From QQUD01 sp039029915 (GTDB lineage Bacteria; Chloroflexota; Anaerolineae; Promineifilales; Promineifilaceae), in contig JBCCFD010000357.1 in assembly GCA_039029915.1 (NCBI GenBank), positions 1 through 8,529 of the forward strand: a DNA stretch of 8,529 nt, in the 5' to 3' direction. Below are positions 1-5,632 of this stretch, piece after piece. The notes below the pieces were generated by a model. It was given only the letters and a program-made list of their open reading frames with translations, searched no databases and was not told where the DNA came from. Position numbers and translations under genes: made by a program. Numbering within the stretch: position 1 is the stretch's first letter; each line of letters starts with the position of its first letter.

Positions 1-2
1 GA

Positions 3-527
3 CTAAGCACGGCTGAGGTTGCCAAGCAGGCAGGCGTTTCGGTTGGCACGCTGTATCAATTCTTTGACAATAAAGATGATTTGATGGAAGCCATTGCGGA
101 AGCACACATTGACGATTTGCAGCAGTACCAGTCAGAGTTCCTGGGGCCAGACTCAATTTATGTCCCGCCCCATATCTTAGTTGATCGGATGCTTGATTGG
201 CTCGTGTCACATAACAAAAGGTTCCCCACTTTCCATCCGCTTTTTACAGGCGCCTGGCAGGATAAAGCGTTTACCTCAGTCATGGATTCCGGTTTGGAAG
301 AGATTGTTTTAGGGGTTTCCCTTATTTTGAGACATCATGGGCCTCATCTATCAGAAGAAACGGCTAAGTTAGGCGCAACGGTGCTAATCTCAGTGGCAAA
401 AGGGATGTTTTTGATGCTTGAGAACGCACCCGAAGCGGCACATGATGCTATTGTGGCTGAGACCAAGCGTCTGTGCTTGCTTTACTTCAACGACCTTATC
501 GCTGAAAACGTGCTGGAAGACAAGTAA
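3..527 (+). CDS. TetR-family transcriptional regulator, 5' end cut by window edge
   Basis: The reading frame is open from base 3 to a TAA at 525-527, giving 174 visible residues; the true start lies outside the window. The first visible residues read as the second half of a TetR helix-turn-helix: an AEVAKQAGVSVGTLYQFF core followed by DNKDDL, which matches the family pattern (AGVS-GTLY-F-K-L). About 20-30 N-terminal residues appear to be missing. The rest (roughly residues 30-174) is a helical ligand-binding and dimerisation domain that cannot be assigned a ligand. TetR proteins are usually repressors that release DNA when they bind a small molecule. A 184-nt gap separates it from the next gene in the same direction, which could be its target, but I see no clear operator. 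The ATG at 81 is internal and would delete the DNA-binding helices, so it is not the start. Confidence 0.9.
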   Translation, partial: LSTAEVAKQAGVSVGTLYQFFDNKDDLMEAIAEAHIDDLQQYQSEFLGPDSIYVPPHILVDRMLDWLVSHNKRFPTFHPLFTGAWQDKAFTSVMDSGLEEIVLGVSLILRHHGPHLSEETAKLGATVLISVAKGMFLMLENAPEAAHDAIVAETKRLCLLYFNDLIAENVLEDK

Positions 528-711
528 CTCTGTGTGCCAGTTTGAAATTTGCAGTTTGACGATTGGCGTAGGGACATCGCGTGCTGTGTTCCTACTGGGG
601 TAGCGCATCAACAAACCTGCACATCAGGTGAATTCAATTGGTGCATTACCTTAAAGTCGTCTACCATTAGAGGAGAGAAAGAGGTAAGTAAAACGGGAAG
701 GAAAACTTATT
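528..711. other. Intergenic spacer with leader of the DUF1295 gene
   Basis: This 184-nt gap holds no convincing gene. A TTGACG at 556-561 resembles a -35 box, but no good -10 box lies at the right distance. AAGGAA at 698-703, eight nt before the ATG at 712, is a good ribosome binding site and supports that start. No terminator hairpin with a T-run was seen after the TetR gene, so read-through into the membrane protein gene is possible. Confidence 0.4.
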
Positions 712-1581
712 ATGTCAGAAGCAAATCGAAAATCACTTGTTATTTTTCCAGTATTGGTGTTGCTTGGTGTGGGTATTGCCGCCGCAGGCAATCAGGGGAG
801 CGTTCAAGCGCTTGGGTTGCCTCTATTTGGGCTTCTTGTGGCCATTATTTTTATCATCCAGTGGGTCGCTTTTGTACCAGCTTTTATCAATCAAACGGAA
901 AAGTTCTTTGATTTGACGGGTAGCCTCACCTACATCTCAATAACAATTTTGGGTGTTGTTTTGAGCGGAGCGACAGATGCGCGTTCGATCTTGCTGATGG
1001 TCTTAATCCTCGTGTGGGCGATTCGTTTAGGGACGTTTTTATATCGGCGCATTCACAAGGATGGCAAAGACGGCCGTTTTGACCATCTTAAACCCCACTT
1101 TTTCCGCTTCCTCAACGTATGGACCATCCAAGCGCTGTGGGTTACCTTTACCGCCCTAGCTGCCTTCATCGCCATCACATCAGCAAACCGCGCCCCGATT
1201 GGCACCTTTGCCATTGTGGGCACACTCATTTGGCTCATTGGGTTTGGCATTGAAGTTACGGCCGATAATCAAAAAACCCAGTTCCGCAATGATCCCAACA
1301 ATAAGGGCAAATTTATCACCACCGGTTTGTGGGCACGGTCTCGGCACCCTAATTATTTTGGTGAGATTGTGCTGTGGTTTGGCATTATGATTATTGCCAT
1401 TCCCGTGCTGCAGGGCTGGCAGTGGATTGCGCTTATCTCCCCTATTTTCGTAACCATATTGCTCATGCGCGTTAGTGGTGTGCCCCTATTAGAAGATCGG
1501 GCTGATAAAAAGTGGGGCGGTCAAACGGATTACGAAGAGTACAAGAAAAACACGCCCGTTTTAGTTCCCAAATTACGGTAA
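712..1581 (+). CDS. DUF1295 / steroid 5-alpha-reductase-like integral membrane protein
   Basis: This 289-residue protein is very hydrophobic, with about seven predicted membrane segments (for example near residues 8-26, 32-55, 65-85, 90-107, 130-150, 165-180 and 218-245). The C-terminal half carries the family signature: a KGKFITTGLWARSRHPNYFGE stretch with H212, P213, N214, Y215 and E218, then SGVPLLE ending at E261, and a YEEYKKNTP tail. This fold is shared by steroid 5-alpha reductases, sterol reductases and isoprenylcysteine methyltransferases, where the region binds the cofactor (NADPH or SAM). The bacterial DUF1295 members are mostly uncharacterised, so the substrate is unknown; reduction of a lipid or terpenoid double bond is only a family-level guess. 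The length is normal for the family and the ATG has a good ribosome binding site at 698-703. It follows the TetR gene in the same direction. Confidence 0.9.
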   Translation: MSEANRKSLVIFPVLVLLGVGIAAAGNQGSVQALGLPLFGLLVAIIFIIQWVAFVPAFINQTEKFFDLTGSLTYISITILGVVLSGATDARSILLMVLILVWAIRLGTFLYRRIHKDGKDGRFDHLKPHFFRFLNVWTIQALWVTFTALAAFIAITSANRAPIGTFAIVGTLIWLIGFGIEVTADNQKTQFRNDPNNKGKFITTGLWARSRHPNYFGEIVLWFGIMIIAIPVLQGWQWIALISPIFVTILLMRVSGVPLLEDRADKKWGGQTDYEEYKKNTPVLVPKLR

Positions 1582-1583
1582 GG

Positions 1584-1621
1584 GCGCGTCCAAAAATAAG
1601 TTATGGCATTGTTGGACGTGC
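1584..1621 (+). terminator. Possible weak hairpin after the DUF1295 gene
   Basis: GCGCGTCCAA (1584-1593) pairs with TTGGACGTGC (1612-1621) over ten positions, nine Watson-Crick and one G-T. The loop is 18 nt. It begins two bases after the stop codon. The loop is long and there is no proper T-run behind it (only CTTTTG further on), so it may be a weak or Rho-assisted terminator, or a processing site, rather than a classical intrinsic terminator. Confidence 0.35.
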
Positions 1622-1646
1622 TTCTAGGGTCTTTTGCCTGCAAATT

Positions 1647-1841
1647 ATGAGTATTATTGAAAAAACCTTACGCCAAATTATTGCTTTTAGCGAACAGCAA
1701 AGAGCCGCCCAAAAACGGCGGCTCAAAGCCAAAGGCAAATCCGAGAATACGGTTAGAGTTGATGCGTATTCGAGCGTTATCGGGACGCTATCATCCATAT
1801 TGGACAAAAAAGAGGATGAGCCAGAGCAAGCTGAAGAGTAA
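1647..1841 (+). CDS. Possible small orphan protein, 64 residues
   Basis: An ATG at 1647 opens a 64-residue frame ending in TAA at 1839-1841. I do not recognise the protein. It starts with a short amphipathic helix-like segment (MSIIEKTLRQIIAF), has a strongly basic stretch around residues 17-32 (rich in K and R), then a more neutral part (VRVDAYSSVIGTLSSIL), and ends in an acidic tail (KKEDEPEQAEE). This charge pattern is more protein-like than a chance frame. Against it, no good ribosome binding site precedes the ATG (only AGGG 18 nt upstream). The frame extends upstream to an ATG at 1512 inside the DUF1295 gene, but that part is a shadow. It lies 65 nt after the DUF1295 stop and could be read from the same transcript. 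Confidence 0.4.
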   Translation: MSIIEKTLRQIIAFSEQQRAAQKRRLKAKGKSENTVRVDAYSSVIGTLSSILDKKEDEPEQAEE

Positions 1842-1910
1842 CGCTTCCACTTGCACCGCTTCCGGCCCCGCTGCAACAGCGCTTTATCACCCTCGTCACC
1901 TTTATTCAAC

Positions 1911-2046
1911 CGAAGGTTTATTAACGACAACAATTTTCTAAGCGTTCCGAAGTTTCTAAATTGAAAAACGTATTAGATAAAAGCTTCGGAACCTCGAGGA
2001 AACGAAGATTGCAGCCGGCGTTTTTTCTAAGCAGGAACTTCGTTTC
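1911..2046. repeat. Cluster of small inverted repeats (CGAAG/CTTCG), REP/BIME-like
   Basis: Between two convergent genes lie two perfect 9-bp inverted repeats of almost the same geometry: GTTCCGAAG (1944-1952) with CTTCGGAAC (1984-1992), loop 31, and GAAACGAAG (1999-2007) with CTTCGTTTC (2038-2046), loop 30. Between them is the palindrome CCTCGAGG (1992-1999), whose centre is also the centre of a third dyad pairing CTTCG 1984-1988 with CGAAG 2003-2007. A further CGAAG sits at 1911-1915. TTTTCTAAGC occurs at 1934-1943 and again at 2023-2032, and TTTCTAA also at 1953-1959. The second inverted repeat starts two bases beyond the reductase stop codon. There is no T-run typical of a terminator. A mosaic of small inverted repeats of this kind is like the REP/BIME elements found between genes in other bacteria; the role here is inferred only. 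Confidence 0.55.
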
Positions 2047-2048
2047 AC

Positions 2049-2924
2049 TTAGATCGTATCGCTCGTTGTAAAAAGCGGCCGTAGCTCCATCTCAGCCAAA
2101 ATTGGCTCAGGCGCCTCAAACGATTCACCAGCACAATACCGTTGAGCTGCCGACAAGGTGCGCGGCAACAGATCGGGGTCACCCGATGAATTAAGAAAAA
2201 TATTGGGGCGATTAAGCACAAAGGAAACGGCCGCATCAATCTCCTTCTGCTGTTTTAATGGCTCATACCACACCTTGGCAAATCGTTCTCGTGTGGCCCA
2301 GCGCCCCCGAGCCACGGATTTAATGGTTTGCATGGCCACCCCATTTTCTTGGCAATGCATATACAGCGCTTCAAAGTCAGCTGGATAACTATTCGTTTTA
2401 TGCATAAATTCATAGTTGTAGGGCAACAGCACCGAATCAAATGGGAACCGCTTCAAGCTCAATAAATGGCGTGCGGCAACGGTGATGCCGTGCCCCGTTA
2501 CACCAATAAACCGCACATATCCTTTTTCCTTCGCCTCAATCGCTGCCTCTAAAGCCCCCCCCGGTGCAAAAGCCGTTTCCCACTCCTCGGGATCCACTAA
2601 ATTGTGAAATTGAATAAGATCAATTTGATCGGTTTGCAGCCGCTCAAGCGACTGCTGAATTTCAGCGTACGCTTTTTCATAGGTGCGCTCTCCGGTTTTT
2701 GTGGCCAAGAAGAATTGTTCCCGATAGCGTCGCATCCAAGGGCCAATGCGCAATTCAGAATCGCCATAGGTGGGGGCCGTATCGATATGGTTGATGCCAT
2801 ACTCAAGCAATAACTCTAGAATTTCATCTGCCCGTTTTTGATCTTCATACGCCACCGCAAACGCGCCAAAAATGATGCGCGAGCTTTGATGCCCAGTTTG
2901 TCCAAATGGAATGCTTGTAATCAT
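2049..2924 (-). CDS. Aldo/keto reductase family oxidoreductase
   Basis: This 291-residue protein is a soluble NAD(P)H-dependent oxidoreductase of the aldo/keto reductase superfamily, a TIM barrel that reduces aldehydes or ketones (or works in reverse). The full catalytic tetrad can be placed: D48 and Y53 in HIDTAPTYG, K76 in ATKTGE, and H107 in DLIQFHN. Residues 134-145 (KGYVRFIGVTGH) match the usual strand with a GVT/GVS motif after the substrate-side helices, and the N-terminal IPFGQTG-S-IIFG segment is also typical. The length is normal for a short single-domain member. The ATG at 2924 is preceded by a near-ideal AAGGAG (plus-strand CTCCTT at 2930-2935). It has no signal peptide and stands alone on this strand, so its substrate cannot be told from context; it is divergent from the lipoprotein gene. 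Confidence 0.93.
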   Translation of the reverse strand: MITSIPFGQTGHQSSRIIFGAFAVAYEDQKRADEILELLLEYGINHIDTAPTYGDSELRIGPWMRRYREQFFLATKTGERTYEKAYAEIQQSLERLQTDQIDLIQFHNLVDPEEWETAFAPGGALEAAIEAKEKGYVRFIGVTGHGITVAARHLLSLKRFPFDSVLLPYNYEFMHKTNSYPADFEALYMHCQENGVAMQTIKSVARGRWATRERFAKVWYEPLKQQKEIDAAVSFVLNRPNIFLNSSGDPDLLPRTLSAAQRYCAGESFEAPEPILAEMELRPLFTTSDTI

Positions 2925-2977
2925 AACTCTCCTTAAAATGATGTTTTCTTGAAAGCCAACTATTGTTCAGCTCTCCC

Positions 2978-2994
2978 CAATAAACGATTTATTG
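2978..2994. promoter_or_regulatory. Operator-like dyad CAATAAA-CGA-TTTATTG
   Basis: CAATAAA (2978-2984) and TTTATTG (2988-2994) form a perfect 7-bp inverted repeat around a 3-nt centre, a size and shape typical of a dimeric repressor site. It lies 54 nt before the reductase start and just downstream of a possible minus-strand -10 box (TAAAAT, 3009-3004), where a bound protein would block transcription. The sequence is AT-rich, so chance is a real alternative. The binding protein is unknown. Confidence 0.3.
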
Positions 2995-3137
2995 ACGCTC
3001 CCTATTTTACATTACTGTAGACAATCAATTGAATTTAGTAATGATGTTACGGAGGCTATCACCGGTTTCCAAAACGAGCGACCTGACGCGGTGGTGACAC
3101 CAGCCAGTACAAGCATGTGACTTCATTAAATGATGTT

Positions 3138-3184
3138 AAAACCAAAAGGGATGTAAAAAAACAAACCGCTAAATTTTTGGTTTT
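3138..3184. repeat. 10-bp inverted repeat in the lipoprotein leader
   Basis: AAAACCAAAA (3138-3147) and TTTTGGTTTT (3175-3184) are perfect inverted repeats with a 27-nt loop. The arms are A/T-rich with only two G-C pairs, so the stem would be weak and could be chance. It lies about 77-123 nt before the lipoprotein start, inside the likely mRNA leader. Confidence 0.3.
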
Positions 3185-3260
3185 CACCAAGCTAATCGCG
3201 CATTTCCAGCCGATTTTGTTCCGAGATATTTTGTGAGATTTACCTATTGGAGGAAGCTTT

Positions 3261-5534
3261 ATGCCATCTTTAAAACATTATTTTATCTTCGCTCTATTTT
3301 TTTTGATTGCCTGTAGCGGAGAGACATCGATATCGACACCAACGGCCGTTTATCCATCGCCAACGGCCGTTTCCCAACCCCAACCCGTATCTGCCCCAAC
3401 GACAACGGCAATTCCAGAAAACCCGCAGCCCTCAACCGAAGAACCAACGGAAACGGCCGGTGCGCCAGTCGTTATGCCACCGGTACCCGCCATTCAGCCC
3501 GTTATCAATACGGCCGTGGACGGCACCCAAACCGAAGAAATCGTCCTCCCTTTTAGCTACGAAGCGTTCTTACAAAACCAGATCGACAACGGATATTGGA
3601 CCGAAGCCGAGGGGGTAACCCAACTATTGCGCTACTTCATTGGTGAACTGAACAGCATGGATTTAGATAACATTCCAGACAGGCACAGCGAAGGCATTTT
3701 CCAGTTGGCTCATGAACTGATTGATAATCCAGAGACGCTCCCTGAAACACGCGCTGAGCTTGAACGCTTAATTAACACGCTGATTATTCCACAACTGATA
3801 TTAGATCAAATTAGCCAGCCAGCCCCAACCGAGAGCAGCAAACCCACCTACCAGGCCAAAAGCACATCAGCCCAAATTTTGTGCGACCCCGCCAAATTGG
3901 CCAAAGAAACACTCATCGATAACGCTGATTTTTTTAACGCCACTTGTTTTTTCTTCGATGAAAGAACGATTGAGGGACAAACGGTTAAAATTTATTACCC
4001 AGCCAGTTGGCTCTCGAATCAGCAAAAGCTCGCCCACGTTGACACGGCGTTTATTGCCGTCGAGGACAGCATTCGGACATATAAACCATTTGGGACCTTT
4101 CAAAATATTAATATGGTATTTAGTCTGGTTAGTAATGAACGCACATTAGCCCACCAAGCTAGCATATTTCAAGATACCGAGGTGTGCCCGGTTACCATTT
4201 TCGGCGGTGCCTATCAAAATCAAAAGGCTGGCAACTTTGGGCAAACAATTGCCCATGAGCTATTCCACTGCTTTCAAGATTGGAACATGCCCACAAACTC
4301 GTACGCGCTTCATAAATGGTGGCTGGAAGGATCAGCCGAATATTTTAGCAATGTTGTTTACCCCTCTGTTAATGACGAACATGGTCGTCTCTCAGAGTTT
4401 GACAGACAGTCTGTTACCAAAACAATTTTGGAGATGGATTATGAAAACTTCCTCTTTTTTCAGCATTTGGGCAACACAATAGGAGATGATCAAATCATTG
4501 CAATGTTAAAGGTACTAGCGATGACTCCATCCCCTGAAGCACAAGCCGATGTGATGGCCTCCGTTCCCAATATGGATCAGATTTTTCATGATTTTGCCTT
4601 GGCTTATTTAACCATCGGCATTCGTGATACTGGCGGAGGATTTATTAAGGGACCTAAGCGCCCTACGGCCGTTATTAATATCTCCAACATTAGCTCCGAG
4701 ACATTGCAAACACGGCCGTTTCTCGTTACCCGCTACCTCATTATTTACGCGCCAGAAAAAAGATATTTGCAAACCGGTGCCAAGCAGGAGGATAGTCATT
4801 TTTCAGCAACTCGGGTTGAAGGAAACACCATTTCCAATGCTTGGAAACCATTACCCTCCGAAATCCGTTCAGAATGCAAAAATACAGTACGGTATATTCA
4901 CGTGCTAACCAGCGTTCGAGAACCGGCTACCTATAAACTGGAGATCACTGAGGTAGAAAAGGCCTCTTGCGATCCTTGTCTTCTTGGACACTGGGAACTC
5001 AATAATCAAACTTTTGCCGACATGCTCACACCCCTTATCATGCAGAACGCAACAGAGATACCGGCAGGTATGTCGTTACAAATGACAATGGAAGGACGGT
5101 ATCTATTTGAATTTAAAGAAGATGGGGTCATAAACAGCTGGCAACAGAACTTTTTGATTCGGATGAAGGTTCTTGGCGAATCCGTAGCGGCTGGGGTTGC
5201 CCCAACGGTTGACACAACTATCAACGCACACGGGACGGGCAAGTATTCGGCAGACGGTGAAAAACTAACGGTGCGCAACTTTATCAATACAGTTGAAAGT
5301 GCGACATCCAGTATCGGCAGTATCCAGGCCACGTTTGGTGCCAACCAATCCTCCGTCACGATGTTTGGCCAAACCAGTAACCTTGACGCGCCAAATTTCA
5401 ACGAAGGTGCTCCGCCAGCCACCACAACTAGCTATCTGTGTACTGATGAGACGCTAACGCTCAATATGCAGCAGGGGGAGGTGTCCTTTACGCGGCTAGA
5501 AACCCCGCCAGCCCTGCCCACCCCTCAGCCGTAA
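3261..5534 (+). CDS. Lipoprotein with HExxH metallopeptidase motif and C-terminal GxW domain
   Basis: This 757-residue protein begins with a lipoprotein signal peptide: a hydrophobic core (residues 7-17) and a lipobox LIAC with C18, so it should be lipid-anchored outside the membrane. Residues about 22-85 form a Thr/Pro/Ala-rich linker. The middle part (about 200-450) carries a zinc-peptidase motif, H332-E-L-F-H336, followed by WWLEGSAEYF with E356, 24 residues after the first His. That spacing and the EG-AEY pattern fit the gluzincin-like Peptidase MA group. A beta-rich stretch (about 465-565) follows. At C570-D-P-C573 and G576-H-W578 a last domain of about 180 residues begins; the GxW start and beta pattern suggest a lipocalin-like barrel, which is an inference. 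C727 near the end could pair with one of these cysteines. The substrate is unknown. The ATG has a strong ribosome binding site at 3246-3253. Confidence 0.88.
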   Translation: MPSLKHYFIFALFFLIACSGETSISTPTAVYPSPTAVSQPQPVSAPTTTAIPENPQPSTEEPTETAGAPVVMPPVPAIQPVINTAVDGTQTEEIVLPFSYEAFLQNQIDNGYWTEAEGVTQLLRYFIGELNSMDLDNIPDRHSEGIFQLAHELIDNPETLPETRAELERLINTLIIPQLILDQISQPAPTESSKPTYQAKSTSAQILCDPAKLAKETLIDNADFFNATCFFFDERTIEGQTVKIYYPASWLSNQQKLAHVDTAFIAVEDSIRTYKPFGTFQNINMVFSLVSNERTLAHQASIFQDTEVCPVTIFGGAYQNQKAGNFGQTIAHELFHCFQDWNMPTNSYALHKWWLEGSAEYFSNVVYPSVNDEHGRLSEFDRQSVTKTILEMDYENFLFFQHLGNTIGDDQIIAMLKVLAMTPSPEAQADVMASVPNMDQIFHDFALAYLTIGIRDTGGGFIKGPKRPTAVINISNISSETLQTRPFLVTRYLIIYAPEKRYLQTGAKQEDSHFSATRVEGNTISNAWKPLPSEIRSECKNTVRYIHVLTSVREPATYKLEITEVEKASCDPCLLGHWELNNQTFADMLTPLIMQNATEIPAGMSLQMTMEGRYLFEFKEDGVINSWQQNFLIRMKVLGESVAAGVAPTVDTTINAHGTGKYSADGEKLTVRNFINTVESATSSIGSIQATFGANQSSVTMFGQTSNLDAPNFNEGAPPATTTSYLCTDETLTLNMQQGEVSFTRLETPPALPTPQP
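3338..3373 (+). repeat. Short internal repeat in the lipoprotein linker
   Basis: Two copies of CCAACGGCCGTTT lie 21 bp apart (from 3340 and from 3361), encoding a repeated PTAV in the Thr/Pro-rich linker just after the lipobox. Each copy contains the ACGGCCGT octamer that is dispersed over the window, and third and fourth TAV- or TAG-coding matches follow at 3453 (one base off) and 3510 (exact). The linker therefore seems to be one place where the octamer collects. Confidence 0.6.
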
Positions 5535-5576
5535 TTCATGATTCCGAATTAACGGTCCCATTTTTTTGCGGTCAAT

Positions 5577-5622
5577 CACAAAAAAGGTGGAGAAGCGATA
5601 TACTTCTTCACCTTTTTTTGTG
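5577..5622. terminator. Strong bidirectional terminator-like hairpin before the sulfatase gene
   Basis: The left arm CACAAAAAAGGTGGAGAAG (5577-5595) pairs with CTTCTTCACC (5603-5612), a run of seven T (5613-5619) and GTG (5620-5622). That gives 19 pairs with one G-T and one bulged T, and a 7-nt loop (5596-5602). The A-run before and the T-run after a GC-containing stem are the marks of a bidirectional intrinsic terminator, here ending the lipoprotein gene 43 nt after its stop codon. The oddity is position: the foot of the stem includes G5622, the first base of the GGAG ribosome binding site of the sulfatase gene, and there is hardly room for a promoter between hairpin and start codon. Confidence 0.75.
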
Positions 5623-5625
5623 GAG
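5622..5625 (+). promoter_or_regulatory. Ribosome binding site GGAG deciding the sulfatase start
   Basis: GGAG at 5622-5625 is 7 nt before the ATG at 5633 and 4 nt before the ATG at 5630. The first spacing is the better one, so 5633 is preferred. A TTG at 5618 is in frame but lies upstream of this site, inside the hairpin, and is rejected as a start. Confidence 0.6.
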
Positions 5626-5632
5626 TGAAATG

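Larger units (their letters stand above)
2925..3260. promoter_or_regulatory. Divergent intergenic region between the reductase and lipoprotein genes
   Basis: This 336-nt stretch has no convincing gene and must hold the start signals for two divergent genes. For the lipoprotein gene, TTTACA (3006-3011) and TTGAAT (3029-3034) are 17 nt apart and could be -35 and -10 boxes; the leader would then be long (over 200 nt). For the reductase, the minus strand reads TAAAAT at 3009-3004, a good -10 box, but only a weak -35 precedes it. The dyad at 2978-2994 lies just beyond that -10. TTGGAGGA at 3246-3253 is a strong ribosome binding site for the ATG at 3261. The long leader also holds an inverted repeat at 3138-3184. 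All promoter calls here are weak. Confidence 0.4.

Noticed and set aside
556..584. Promoter with TTGACG at 556-561
   Set aside because: No acceptable -10 box occurs 16-18 nt downstream, so I did not list it as a separate promoter.
1601..1933. 110-residue minus-strand open frame opposite the possible small gene
   Set aside because: Composition looks like an antisense translation and it has no motif; the plus-strand 64-residue frame has the more protein-like charge pattern.
1944..2046. Integron attC-like recombination site
   Set aside because: The inverted repeats have suitable size, but there is no GTTRRRY / RYYYAAC core pair and no cassette arrangement or integrase nearby.
2953..3120. Open plus-strand frame of 55 codons without ATG, ending in TGA, with a protein-like tail
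   Set aside because: It might be a gene remnant, but it has no start codon, crosses the likely promoter region and I recognise no family; too short to support.
5006..5425. 139-residue minus-strand open frame inside the lipoprotein gene
   Set aside because: Antisense to a well-supported coding region, no known motif; shadow frame.
5532..5567. TAATTC/GAATTA short stem followed by a T7 run after the lipoprotein stop
   Set aside because: The stem has only six AT-rich pairs and the T-run is about 9 nt away, so it is not a credible terminator by itself; the hairpin at 5577-5622 is far stronger.
5618..5632. TTG at 5618 as the sulfatase start
   Set aside because: It lies inside the hairpin and upstream of the GGAG site; the ATG at 5633 (or 5630) has correct spacing and starts directly at the conserved N-terminal strand.
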